Below, piece by piece: positions 35,621 through 44,723 of a DNA stretch of 64,000 nt (the stretch's first letter is position 1; every line of letters begins with the position of its first letter). The position numbers were made by a program, and so were the translations under genes. The stretch is from Nitrosopumilus oxyclinae (GTDB taxonomy: Archaea; Thermoproteota; Nitrososphaeria; Nitrososphaerales; Nitrosopumilaceae), in assembly GCF_013407165.1 (NCBI RefSeq), contig NZ_CP026994.1, positions 62,001 through 126,000 on the forward strand, written 5' to 3'. Below the pieces are notes generated by a model, which saw only the letters and a program-made list of their open reading frames with translations, was not told the origin of the DNA and made no database searches.

Positions 35621-35740
35621 ATGGCAGGAATTTTTGATTCAATACCAATTATCACTGTAGTTTTATTTGCACTTGGGTTAGTAGGTGTAATTGTTTATGA
35701 ACGATCACGATCAAATACACCAGTTGAATCAACTTCTTAA
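35621..35740 (+). CDS. Single-span mini membrane protein, 39 aa
   Basis: It translates as MAGIFDSIPIITVVLFALG, then LVGVIVYERSRS and a short polar tail. There is one clear membrane segment (about residues 8-28) with a positively charged cytoplasmic flank. It overlaps the start of the helicase frame by up to 44 bases in another frame. The composition is unlike a random AT-rich frame, which supports it modestly. Its function cannot be guessed. Confidence 0.5.
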   Translation: MAGIFDSIPIITVVLFALGLVGVIVYERSRSNTPVESTS

Positions 35741-38438
35741 TTCTTTATTTGGAAAATTTGGTTTTTCTAAACTAACTGAAATTCAAAAAAAAGCATCACC
35801 CATAATATTACAAAAAAAAGATTGTCTTGTAATTGCACCTACTGGTTCTGGTAAAACAGAATGCTCAGTAATTCCAATCTTTTCACTTGTAAAAAATGTC
35901 AAAATATCTGGAAAAATCAAAACTCTATACATCACTCCGCTAAGAGCATTGAATCGTGATGTATTTCGAAGAATTACAAAATATGCGAATGAAAATCAAT
36001 TAACACTTGAAATTCGTCATGGTGATACTAGTCAAAAAGATAGAAAAAAAATAACTGAAAATCCACCTGATATTCTAATTACAACTCCTGAAACTCTTGT
36101 TATTCTTTTAACACAAGTCAAAATGCTCTCTGCATTAACTGATTTAGAATGGATTGTAATAGATGAAGTACATGAATTACTATCTAGTGAAAGAGGATCG
36201 CAACTATCACTAAGTATTGAAAGACTAGAAATAAACTCAAGATACCCTCTTACAAAAGTTGGATTATCTGCTACTGTCGGAAATTTTGAAGACGCAGGAA
36301 AGTTTCTTGTTGGCACTAAGCGAAAATGTGAGATCATTCGAGATACTTCTGTGAGAAAATATGATGTAGAAGTAAAATATGTTGATGGGACTATTTCAGA
36401 TGTTGCTCAAAAAATTATTGATTATGTTGTAGAGTTAGAATTAGATTCTCCAATTCTTCTCTTTACAAATACTAGAGGAGAAGCTGAATTTTTAGCATCA
36501 ATCTTAAAAGAAAAATCATCTTTTCCAATTGAATTACACCATGGTTCTCTCTCAAAACAAGTAAGAGAAGAAACTGAACTAACTTTACGTGAAGGAAAAC
36601 GTGGAATTGTAGTATGCACATCTTCATTAGAATTGGGTCTAGATATTGGATCAATTGAATTGGTAATTCATTATGGTTCTCCTAGACAAGTGTCTAAATT
36701 TGTTCAAAGAATTGGTAGAAGTAAACATAATCGAGATGCATCAGCCCAGGGATTAATTATTACAAATAATTCTGATGATGAATTTGAAACAAGAGCTATT
36801 CTTGATCGTATACATGAAGGTTCAATTGAAGAGCAAACAATTCATGAAGGTTCTCTTGATGTTTTAGCTCATCATTTAGTTGGATTATCAATGCAAATTG
36901 GTGAGGTTTCAATAGAGCAAGCTTTTGATTTAGTAACTAAAGCATATCCATTTAGAAATTTGAAAATTGAAGATTTACTTGATGTGATAAATTTACTTGA
37001 TTCAAATTATTTAATATTTTTTGATAGAATAAAAATGACTTATTGGAAAAAAGGCGGCTCTTTCAAATATTATTTTGAAAATCTCTCAACAATACCTGAT
37101 ATTTTGAAATTCAAAGTTTTTGATAGTGTTGGAAAAAAAATTATTGGATCTCTAGATCAAAGATTTGTTGGTGATTTTGGTGATTCCGGAAATATTTTTG
37201 TCTTAAAAGGTTTACAGTGGAGAATTCTCAATGTTGATGAAAAATCATTCAGTGTAAATGTTGAGCCTTTCAGAGGGGGAGGAATTACTGTGCCATATTG
37301 GGAAGGCGAAAGTATTCCGATTGATTATAAGACTGCAAGAAAAGTAGGATCTTTTCGTAGCAAAGTTAAGAATGGAGATATTACATTGACAAATAAAATA
37401 ATTGAAAAATTAACTATTGATCCAATTCCAGATCAAAATAACATTGTAATTGAATCTAATCGTTCTCAAGGATCAATAGTTATTCATTCCTGTATGGGCT
37501 CAAAAATTAATTCCACAATATCAACAATACTTTCTTCAATGCTGTCTACAATGTTGGGATCAATAGTTGACTCTCGTTCTGATGGATATAGAATTGTTTT
37601 ATCTTCTACAGCAAGAATTTCAGAAAAACTCTTCATAGAAATTCTAGAAGATGATTATAATTTACAATCTGTTGTTAGTGCATCTTTAACTGGAACACAT
37701 AATGTAAATTGGCGAACTTGGTGTGTTGCAAAAAAATTTGGAGTCGTTGGTCGTGGTGCAGTATATGAAAGAAAATCTGCCAGATTTTTATATGAACGAT
37801 ATTCTAAAACAGCACTTGTACATGAAGCGTTACGTGAATTATTTCATGATAAATATGATCTTAAAAACACTGAAAAAATTCTAAAAAAGATCAAAGATGA
37901 TGAAATTCATGTTACTTGGTTAGAAGTTGATAAATTCTCAAAATTGGCTGAACCTGTTTTAGATCACACTGCAAAATATTATGCATCTCCAGCAAATCTT
38001 GATAAAGGAATTATTGATCTTGTTATAGCCAGACTAGAAAAAACTAAACATCGTTTGATTTGTGCTCGTTGTGGAAAATGGGAACGTGTAATGCAAACCT
38101 TTGAGGTAAAAGATTTGATGATTTGTCCTTATTGTAAGGCAAGACAAATCACTGCTACATATTATTCAGATTATGATTTACCTAAAATAATTAGAAAAAA
38201 ACATGATGGAAAAAAACTTTCTACAGAAGAAAAACACAAGTTTGTTCGTGCCTGGAAAGTTGCCTCATTAATTGAAAATTTTGGTAAAACTGCCATTACT
38301 GTAATATCTGGATATGGTGTGGGTGCTGACACTGCTGCAAGAATTTTAAGAAATATGGTTGATGAAGAACATTTGTTTAAACAAATCTATGAAGCAGAAA
38401 GACAATATGTTGTGACGAGAGGTTTTTGGGATTCTTAA
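35697..38438 (+). CDS. lhr: Lhr-type large DEAD/DEAH-box helicase
   Basis: This ATP-dependent superfamily 2 helicase is linked to DNA repair in archaea. Motifs in order are Q-like TEIQKKA, I (APTGSGKTE), Ia (ITPLRALNRDV), Ib (ITTPETL), II (VIDEVHELL), III (LSATVGN) and the C-terminal RecA domain (LLFTNTRGEAEFLA). The arginine-finger region IQRIGRSKHNR-like segment (VQRIGRSKHN) follows. A winged-helix/Lhr core and a late zinc motif (CARCGKWERV ... CPYC) come next. The ATG at 35697 gives MNDHDQIHQ; a TTG at 35724 is an alternative with less overlap onto the mini membrane gene. Its stop shares TTAA with that of RPA. Confidence 0.9.
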   Translation: MNDHDQIHQLNQLLNSLFGKFGFSKLTEIQKKASPIILQKKDCLVIAPTGSGKTECSVIPIFSLVKNVKISGKIKTLYITPLRALNRDVFRRITKYANENQLTLEIRHGDTSQKDRKKITENPPDILITTPETLVILLTQVKMLSALTDLEWIVIDEVHELLSSERGSQLSLSIERLEINSRYPLTKVGLSATVGNFEDAGKFLVGTKRKCEIIRDTSVRKYDVEVKYVDGTISDVAQKIIDYVVELELDSPILLFTNTRGEAEFLASILKEKSSFPIELHHGSLSKQVREETELTLREGKRGIVVCTSSLELGLDIGSIELVIHYGSPRQVSKFVQRIGRSKHNRDASAQGLIITNNSDDEFETRAILDRIHEGSIEEQTIHEGSLDVLAHHLVGLSMQIGEVSIEQAFDLVTKAYPFRNLKIEDLLDVINLLDSNYLIFFDRIKMTYWKKGGSFKYYFENLSTIPDILKFKVFDSVGKKIIGSLDQRFVGDFGDSGNIFVLKGLQWRILNVDEKSFSVNVEPFRGGGITVPYWEGESIPIDYKTARKVGSFRSKVKNGDITLTNKIIEKLTIDPIPDQNNIVIESNRSQGSIVIHSCMGSKINSTISTILSSMLSTMLGSIVDSRSDGYRIVLSSTARISEKLFIEILEDDYNLQSVVSASLTGTHNVNWRTWCVAKKFGVVGRGAVYERKSARFLYERYSKTALVHEALRELFHDKYDLKNTEKILKKIKDDEIHVTWLEVDKFSKLAEPVLDHTAKYYASPANLDKGIIDLVIARLEKTKHRLICARCGKWERVMQTFEVKDLMICPYCKARQITATYYSDYDLPKIIRKKHDGKKLSTEEKHKFVRAWKVASLIENFGKTAITVISGYGVGADTAARILRNMVDEEHLFKQIYEAERQYVVTRGFWDS

Positions 38439-39832
38439 TTCTTTTTTGTAATTTTAGAAAATGGGGTGATGAAAAGTTCTATTCTACCTTCTAGTCCAGG
38501 TTTTGCATTTAGTCCTGTAATTGAAATAATTTCTCCCAATTCGCATTTATCAATAATCCTTGCTTGATTTCTCCAACCTTTTACCCAAATTTGACCTGTA
38601 TCATCTTCAACAAACATTTCTGAAAGTGCTATTGATTCACCTGATTTTGTTTGAACTTCACGTCTTTCAGGAACTTTCAAAACTATTGCTTCAATACAAT
38701 AACTTGCATCTACCTTGACATCATTAATTTTAGTTCTAATCTGAGATAATGAAGGAATGGATTCATCATTTTCTAATTTTCTCACAAAAGAATTTTCATC
38801 TAATGATATTGAATTTCCATAAACTTTTGATGGCATGCATTCAATGACATCTCCTTCTACACAAATACTAGTTGAGTTTGACGAATCGGTGATGTTGAAT
38901 ATTTTTTTTTTATTATCAACTGCTAAAATCATACTTTTACCATTTTCTGTTGGTGTTATGGAAAGAACTCTTGTAATTATTGGCTCTGCTTCTTTACCGC
39001 CCTCAATTTCAATTATTGTAGAATCATTTCCATGAATTTCAAGGCCTTGATTTCCAGATTTCACTCTGACACCAAGTAATCTTACTTTGGCAGATTGTGA
39101 AATCATATTTGGTATGGCCGATTCGTCTTTCCCCCATAGAACTACTCTCATTCCACTCCCATCTTTTCCTTTTATTCTCATTCTTAGCGCTTTTCCAGGC
39201 ATGCCGCGAGAATTTGTAAATTCCATTCCGCTGATCACTCCATCAATAGTTCCAGAAATTACTAGATCTTTTTGACCTTCTTTAGATTCACTAATATCTT
39301 TTGTAATCGTATCAATAGTTGGAATTTCACTTTTAGTATCTGTAGTTTCTATATTTGATCCAGAACCTATGTTAATTGTTGGAGAGCCATCTAGATCTGA
39401 TTTTACGTAAGCTTTGATTATTTTAATTAAATCTCCTGGTTTTAGATTTTCAAGGCTAGGAAGATTTGCTTTTTCATCCCATAATTTTACACTAGCTGTA
39501 GAATTTGTATCGTATACAGTCATTGTTCTAAGGTAAAATGGAGAGCCGTCCTTTCTAGAAAATTGTTTTGCAGGTGAAAGATTCAAAACTCTTGTTTCTA
39601 ATGAAATTTCTTTTGCCCCAGCGTATAGATCCTTTAAACTAATTTCAACTTTTTCTGGTTCTGATAATGTAATTCCGTAATCTGATGCAATTAGAAATAA
39701 TGCCCCCTGGTCTGTAAGATAACCTGCACCAATTTTTTCTTTCTTTTGCTTAATCTGTTCTTCAAGATCACTTTTAGTTAATTCTGGCTTTTGTGCAAGT
39801 AATTTATCAATAAGATTTTCAAATTCAGACAA
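38435..39832 (-). CDS. rpa: Replication protein A, multi-OB-fold ssDNA-binding protein
   Basis: The 465-residue protein contains several OB-fold repeats. These include ISLETRVLNLSPAKQFSRKDG (about 75-160), LVISGTIDGVISGMEFTNSRG (about 190-270) and a C-terminal YCIEAIVLKVPERREV domain ending in QIWVKGWRNQARI. It should coat single-stranded DNA in replication and repair. No Cys4 zinc finger is seen. Translation starts at a TTG, since an ATG five bases upstream is out of frame. It converges on the Lhr-type helicase gene with a shared four-base stop. Confidence 0.88.
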   Translation of the reverse strand: MSEFENLIDKLLAQKPELTKSDLEEQIKQKKEKIGAGYLTDQGALFLIASDYGITLSEPEKVEISLKDLYAGAKEISLETRVLNLSPAKQFSRKDGSPFYLRTMTVYDTNSTASVKLWDEKANLPSLENLKPGDLIKIIKAYVKSDLDGSPTINIGSGSNIETTDTKSEIPTIDTITKDISESKEGQKDLVISGTIDGVISGMEFTNSRGMPGKALRMRIKGKDGSGMRVVLWGKDESAIPNMISQSAKVRLLGVRVKSGNQGLEIHGNDSTIIEIEGGKEAEPIITRVLSITPTENGKSMILAVDNKKKIFNITDSSNSTSICVEGDVIECMPSKVYGNSISLDENSFVRKLENDESIPSLSQIRTKINDVKVDASYCIEAIVLKVPERREVQTKSGESIALSEMFVEDDTGQIWVKGWRNQARIIDKCELGEIISITGLNAKPGLEGRIELFITPFSKITKKN

Positions 39833-40056
39833 TTCATTTTTTGATAAACTTAATCTATTAATAAAAATTTCATTAAGGTAAAATTTTATTTATTTACCAA
39901 AATGATCGCTTAAACATATTTTTCTCCAATTTCAAAATCATGAAGATCGCCTATTTTCAAAATCTCTACATGATTTATCATAATTAATTCAAATTTTCTA
40001 AAAAATATCTTGATTTACCTCACTAACTAAATTAATAGGAAGATCGCAGTTTTGGT
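39833..40056. promoter_or_regulatory. Divergent intergenic region between rpa and the ABC exporter
   Basis: These 224 AT-rich bases hold TATA-like stretches ('taaattaata' near 40025 on the plus strand, 'ttattaatag' upstream of rpa on the minus strand). The motif GATCGC recurs three times, at about 39904, 39945 and 40043. A 23-codon minus-strand frame (39910-39981) is too weak to call. Confidence 0.35.
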
Positions 40057-40995
40057 ATGTCGTGTATTGATGTGAATCATCTATCAAAATTATATGGCTC
40101 AGTTCATGCAGTGGATGATCTAATTCTATCAGTAAAATCAGGTCAAGTTTTTGGATTTTTAGGCCCTAATGGTGCAGGAAAATCCACAACAATTAAGCTT
40201 CTTACAACACTCATTCCACCCTCAAGTGGCTCATTATCTATTTTAGGCATTGATGCTGTAGCAGAACCTCTCAAAATTCGTCATAAAATTGGAGTAGTCT
40301 TGCAACAACCCAGCTATGAACCTACATTATCAGTGGAAAAATCTCTTGAAAAATATGGGATGATGTGGAATGTTCCTAAAACTGAACGTAAAAAAAGAAT
40401 GGAGCAACTTTTGAATGATTTTGATCTAGTTGAAATTCGTAAAAAAAGAAATGAAGATCTATCTATTGGTCAAAGAAGAAGAGTTCAAGTTGCACGTGAA
40501 TTTATGCATGATATGGAATTATTATTTTTAGATGAACCTACAGTTGGATTAGATCCAAGTGCTAGACGAAAATTATTAGATTATTTAAAAAACAAAGTTA
40601 AAACAGGATTGACAATTTTTTACACTACACATATTTTATCTGAAGCAGAATATTTGTGTGATCAAATAGCTATTATTGATAAAGGCAAAATTGTTACTGT
40701 TGATTCGCCTGATGCATTAAAAAATAGATTTGGAAAAGAAAAAACTATTAAAATTCATTTATTAGAAAAACAACCTGAAATAAGTTCTCTTTTATCTGGT
40801 ATTGTTGATTGTAAAATTGATTTTGAAACTGGAACAAATATAATTATTCGCTCAGAGCAATCTGAATTAGTATTGTTGAAAGTATTGAAAATACTTAATG
40901 ATAATAAAATTGATATTGAAGATCTTTCAGCTGTACCCACAAATCTTGAAGAAATCTTTTTGAATATGGTAAGAGAAAATGCATCCAATAATTAG
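40057..40995 (+). CDS. ABC exporter ATP-binding protein (DrrA-like)
   Basis: The 312 residues form an ABC ATPase that drives the membrane partner encoded next. Walker A is GPNGAGKST, the Q-loop is VVLQQPSYEPTL, the signature is LSIGQRRRV (a variant of LSGGQ), and Walker B is LLFLDEPTVGLDPSARR, with the switch His in TTHILSEAEYL. The C-terminal extension of about 80 residues is usual in DrrA/NatA-type exporters. The gene overlaps the permease by 17 bases. Confidence 0.93.
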   Translation: MSCIDVNHLSKLYGSVHAVDDLILSVKSGQVFGFLGPNGAGKSTTIKLLTTLIPPSSGSLSILGIDAVAEPLKIRHKIGVVLQQPSYEPTLSVEKSLEKYGMMWNVPKTERKKRMEQLLNDFDLVEIRKKRNEDLSIGQRRRVQVAREFMHDMELLFLDEPTVGLDPSARRKLLDYLKNKVKTGLTIFYTTHILSEAEYLCDQIAIIDKGKIVTVDSPDALKNRFGKEKTIKIHLLEKQPEISSLLSGIVDCKIDFETGTNIIIRSEQSELVLLKVLKILNDNKIDIEDLSAVPTNLEEIFLNMVRENASNN

Positions 40996-41740
40996 ACTTG
41001 TAAATAGAAATCTTACGATTTCTCTTAATCCTGGGTTTTTAATTTGGCAAGTAATTTTCCCTTTAATCTATATTTTTGTAGCTGGTTTTGCTTATGCTCC
41101 GTTAATCAATGCTGTTCCATTTGGAAATAAAGAACTTGATTATCCTGCATTTCTAGCATCTGGAATGATTGGGTTTAACATAATGAACAGTACACTGATC
41201 TCTGGTATTATAATCTGGAATGATAGAAAACATGGAATGTTTGAACAAATTATGTCTGGACCATTCACTAGGAGTCATTACATTCTAAGTAATATTTGCA
41301 CAATTGGGATAATTGGATTAGTTAGTGCAGGATTAATAGCTGTAGTTGGATACCCTGTATTTTTTGAATCTGTAGAATTTTCATTTGTTACAATTCCAAT
41401 AATCATTTTTGGTGCTATTACAGGCTCAGTTCTTTTTGGTTCTTTGGCATCAATTATCTCAACTAGATTACGTTCAAGTGAAGGATTCAATGTAATAATT
41501 AATACTGTTTTTCTTTTCTTTGCTTTTGTTAGTACTGCATTTTATCCTGCAGGTGGGGCTCCAGAACCATTACGTACTGCATTTTATCTAAATCCATTAA
41601 CATATCTTGTAGATGTAATTAGAGCAGGAATTTTTGGTACAATCAATGAATTTGTAATTATTGAAATGATTGTTCTAGTGGCAATTGCCTCAACTTTATT
41701 TGTTATTGCTTCACGACTTCTTACGAAATTAGATTTTTAA
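40979..41740 (+). CDS. ABC-2 type exporter permease
   Basis: The 253 residues have about six membrane segments, such as FLIWQVIFPLIYIFVAGFAY, IGLVSAGLIAVVGYPVFF and VIIEMIVLVAIASTLFVIAS. The segment FVSTAFYPAGGAPEPLRTAFYLNPLTY is typical of ABC2-membrane (DrrB/NodJ-like) proteins. It pairs with the overlapping ATPase gene upstream. The substrate (drug, glycolipid or polysaccharide) cannot be told from the sequence. Confidence 0.9.
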   Translation: MHPIIRLVNRNLTISLNPGFLIWQVIFPLIYIFVAGFAYAPLINAVPFGNKELDYPAFLASGMIGFNIMNSTLISGIIIWNDRKHGMFEQIMSGPFTRSHYILSNICTIGIIGLVSAGLIAVVGYPVFFESVEFSFVTIPIIIFGAITGSVLFGSLASIISTRLRSSEGFNVIINTVFLFFAFVSTAFYPAGGAPEPLRTAFYLNPLTYLVDVIRAGIFGTINEFVIIEMIVLVAIASTLFVIASRLLTKLDF

Positions 41741-41743
41741 AAG

Positions 41744-41816
41744 TAGCCCGGCCCAGACTCGAACTGGGGTCAAAGGCTTCAAAGGCCTCTATGCTTGACC
41801 GCTACACTACCGGGCT
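41744..41816 (-). tRNA. tRNA-Gln (anticodon UUG)
   Basis: The reverse strand folds with acceptor AGCCCGG/CCGGGCU and discriminator A. The anticodon stem GAGGC/GCCUU encloses CUUUGAA, giving UUG. The T arm is CCCAG-UUCGAGU-CUGGG. The first pair is A1-U72, the element by which archaeal GatDE is known to recognise tRNA-Gln; gatE and gatD lie in this window. Confidence 0.95.
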
Positions 41817-41885
41817 GCTAAATCGAACACTGATACTCCCTTAATGAACTTTTTTTCAATTTTATTATATTGAACATATGAAAAA

Positions 41886-42914
41886 TTATTGTTTTAATTC
41901 TTTAACTAGTATTTTGATAGGATCTTCCATTTCAGAAATAATCTTTTTTACTCTTTTTTCATGTTCTTTATTTGTTGATGTAAAAATTTTGTTAATATTT
42001 TTACTAATTTTACTTGGATTTGTTTCTCTTTTTACAAGGTGTTTTTTTACTAAATAATTTTCGATAATATTTGGTACGGCATTATATGAAATTGTTGGAA
42101 TTCCTAATAAAGCAGATTCTGCAGTCATGGTTCCACCTGATCCGATAAACACATCAGTATTTTTTAACAAATGTTTTCCATCAAAAGACATTTTTACAAT
42201 ATTTGCTTTTTGACCAAAATGTCTTTGAAGATTTTTAATTTGTTTTGAATATCTTCCTAAAATAACAATATTTTCATTCTCAAAATTATCTGTGATGTTT
42301 TTAATTATAGATAAGATTTTACTTGATTTTTTTATGTAAGAAGCATGTTCTTCTTCCATTCTAATCAAAATATTTTTTCTATTATTTTTCTTAAATGGTA
42401 ATGGTTTTTTTCTATTAATTTTTCTCTTTATCGTAACTGCAGCATCAATAGATTTGTATGAAATAATATCTCCTTTATTTATTCCATATTTTGAAAATTC
42501 TTCTTTTGGTATGATTTTTGGAATAAGTAATTTTTGAATTAAAGGCAATGTTAATCTCATTACTGCATTTGCATGAGGAGAATCACAAAATGCCACATGT
42601 TTTATTCCTAATCCAAAAGAAATTCTTGCAGCTTCTGGAGAACAAAAACTTATTGTTATATCTGGAGAAAATTTTTTAATTTTTTCAGTTAGTTTTGACA
42701 TTCTATTAATACTTGATTTGAGTTTACTTTCATTGTCTTTACCACCATGTTTTCCAACAATAATGAGGTTAAAATTCCGAATTTCAGCTAATTTAGCAAT
42801 TTCACCATAATTTCTAGATGTACACAAAAGATCGTGTTTTTTACCTAATTTTTCAATTATTGGTTCAGAAAATAATAATTGTTTTGGTGTAAGAATATCT
42901 ATCCAAATTTTCAA
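41886..42914 (-). CDS. DUF354 family protein (GT-B-like)
   Basis: The 342 residues match the archaeal DUF354 family. The N-terminal segment is MKIWIDILTPKQLLFSEPII, SFCSPEAARISFGLGIKHVAFCD lies near residue 100, and a C-terminal half contains the glycine-rich VFIGSGGTMTAESALLGIPT. That last motif resembles the donor-binding site of GT-B glycosyltransferases and UDP-GlcNAc epimerases. A role in surface glycan synthesis is therefore likely but unproven. The protein is Lys-rich. It is divergent from the Rossmann protein gene across 62 bp. Confidence 0.8.
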   Translation of the reverse strand: MKIWIDILTPKQLLFSEPIIEKLGKKHDLLCTSRNYGEIAKLAEIRNFNLIIVGKHGGKDNESKLKSSINRMSKLTEKIKKFSPDITISFCSPEAARISFGLGIKHVAFCDSPHANAVMRLTLPLIQKLLIPKIIPKEEFSKYGINKGDIISYKSIDAAVTIKRKINRKKPLPFKKNNRKNILIRMEEEHASYIKKSSKILSIIKNITDNFENENIVILGRYSKQIKNLQRHFGQKANIVKMSFDGKHLLKNTDVFIGSGGTMTAESALLGIPTISYNAVPNIIENYLVKKHLVKRETNPSKISKNINKIFTSTNKEHEKRVKKIISEMEDPIKILVKELKQ

Positions 42915-42976
42915 GTGATTTCTCTAATTATGGTAAGTTCAATAAGTTTTTCTTAGTGCAATACTTGCTCTAATGT

Positions 42977-44128
42977 ATGGGGGGAGCAAAAGTTGTTGTT
43001 TATGGTCTTAGTACAGAAGGATATGCAATTGCATCTCAAATGGCAATAAAGGGTGCTGATGTTTACATAATTGATGAATCCACACCGTCAGCAATTTCAC
43101 TAAAAGCTGAAATTGCTAAAACATATCCAAATGTATCTTCTCTCAAAGAAGATGAACCTCTATTAGCTATGGAACCAATTGATGTAGCAATTTCAAAAGC
43201 ACAATATCTTTTCTTTACGCCAAGAATTAGAAAAACTGGTCAAGATATTAAAACTGAAATTCATTCCAAATTTAAGGATGCAGTTGCATCAATGAAAAAA
43301 AATAGCTCAGTAATTTTTACACTTCCAACAGGATTTGGAGGTAACAATGAAAATATTTCATTACTTGAACATGTAACAGGTCTTGAGACTGGAAAACATA
43401 TTTCATATTTTTACTACCCTCTTGAAGATCTTAAAGAACAACCTAAAATTATTGGATCCTTTAATGGAAAAGAAGATTCAATTTTAGCTGAATTACTTAC
43501 AGTAGGTAAAAAAGAGAAAAAGTTTGTAGCAATTTCGTCCTCTGAACATTTTCATGCAATTGATGTTTTATCTAGATTTTCTAGTCTATGCAGCGTTTTA
43601 GAAGTTTGTAAATATGCTCAAGATGATATTACTAAAAATGATCTTTCTTCAGATGATTTTCAGGAAATATTTTTAGACAATATGATTAGTGGATTATTTG
43701 ATTTAAAATCTCTAGGCTCATCCTTTGAAGGTGCAAATTCTCTCATGTATTTAATTAATGGAAGTGTTAAAGGAATTGATGGATACATTAAGCGTTTAAT
43801 TGATGAGATTCGTTCAACACTAAAGAAAAATGATCTAAAAGCAAGTAGAACAAAGATCGCATTGTCTTGGACACTTGATCAACATGCAATGCGTGGAGAT
43901 AAAATTGAGATGCTTCAAAATCTAACATCTAGATTACGTGATTATATTGGTGATGTTGAAGCTTACGAAGATCCAAACTTTGATCTTTTCCATAGTGATA
44001 AAACAACAATAGTTGTAGCTTGTTCAAAATCCGATTTTGATAATATTGAAAAAACAAAACAGGATTCTGATTTAATTATTGTAAAAGCTAATCCTTTATG
44101 TGAAACAATCAATAATAGTATAAATTAG
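42977..44128 (+). CDS. Rossmann-fold protein, nucleotide-sugar dehydrogenase-like N-terminus
   Basis: I do not recognise this 383-residue protein by name. The N-terminal KVVVYGLSTEGYAIASQMA followed by KGADVYIIDE is a dinucleotide-binding beta-alpha-beta unit like that of UDP-glucose/GDP-mannose dehydrogenases. The conserved catalytic Cys and Lys motifs of those enzymes are not evident. The C-terminal half is helical (about 230-320) and ends with an alpha/beta segment (TTIVVACSKSDFDNI). It lies just upstream of grpE (22 bp) and may share a transcript with the Hsp70 operon. Confidence 0.65.
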   Translation: MGGAKVVVYGLSTEGYAIASQMAIKGADVYIIDESTPSAISLKAEIAKTYPNVSSLKEDEPLLAMEPIDVAISKAQYLFFTPRIRKTGQDIKTEIHSKFKDAVASMKKNSSVIFTLPTGFGGNNENISLLEHVTGLETGKHISYFYYPLEDLKEQPKIIGSFNGKEDSILAELLTVGKKEKKFVAISSSEHFHAIDVLSRFSSLCSVLEVCKYAQDDITKNDLSSDDFQEIFLDNMISGLFDLKSLGSSFEGANSLMYLINGSVKGIDGYIKRLIDEIRSTLKKNDLKASRTKIALSWTLDQHAMRGDKIEMLQNLTSRLRDYIGDVEAYEDPNFDLFHSDKTTIVVACSKSDFDNIEKTKQDSDLIIVKANPLCETINNSIN

Positions 44129-44150
44129 CTAAATTACTATTTTCATTGAA

Positions 44151-44714
44151 TTGTCCAATGAATCTAATTCTGATGAAATACCAGTTAATGTAGTATCTGA
44201 AAATGAAGATGAAAATAATTCTTCTACGATGGAATCAAATTCTTTAGAATCACATATTGATGAATTGACTACACAATTAGAATTAGAACAAAAAAGATCA
44301 TCTGAATATGAAGAAAAATTCAAACTTGTATTGGCTGACTTTCAAAACCTAAGTAGAAAAACACAAACTGATATAGAAAATGGAGTAAATTCGAAAATTA
44401 ATGAATTTGCATTAGATTTTTTACAAATTTATGATGATTTTGTTAGAGCAAAAGAAGTTTTTTCTCAAAGTAAAATTAATTCTGCTGGTCTTGATTCTAT
44501 TTTAAAAAATATGGATTCATTATTACAAAAATACAATATTAAGCAAATTGATGCATTAGGGGAAATTTTTGATCCAAATTACCATGAGGCAATATCAATA
44601 ATTACAGATCCTACTTTAGATGATAATACAATTACAAAAGAGCTCAGGAAAGGATATATTTCTCATGAGAGAGTTATAAGACCGACACTAGTAGAAATTT
44701 CAAAAAAAGGATGA
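44151..44714 (+). CDS. grpE: GrpE nucleotide-exchange factor
   Basis: GrpE releases ADP from DnaK. The 187 residues begin at a TTG with a Glu/Asn/Ser-rich, disordered N-terminus. A long coiled coil follows (HIDELTTQLELEQKRSSEYEEK to about residue 85). The compact beta domain has the signature GEIFDPNYHEAI and VIRPTLVEIS near the end. It lies nine bases before dnaK in the grpE-dnaK-dnaJ order of bacteria and mesophilic archaea. Confidence 0.93.
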   Translation: MSNESNSDEIPVNVVSENEDENNSSTMESNSLESHIDELTTQLELEQKRSSEYEEKFKLVLADFQNLSRKTQTDIENGVNSKINEFALDFLQIYDDFVRAKEVFSQSKINSAGLDSILKNMDSLLQKYNIKQIDALGEIFDPNYHEAISIITDPTLDDNTITKELRKGYISHERVIRPTLVEISKKG

Positions 44715-44723
44715 TGATAAAAT

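Noticed and set aside
39910-39981. Minus-strand 23-codon frame (MINHVEILKIGDLHDF...) upstream of rpa
   Set aside because: Too short, without Cys pairs or a membrane span; it lies in a divergent promoter region.
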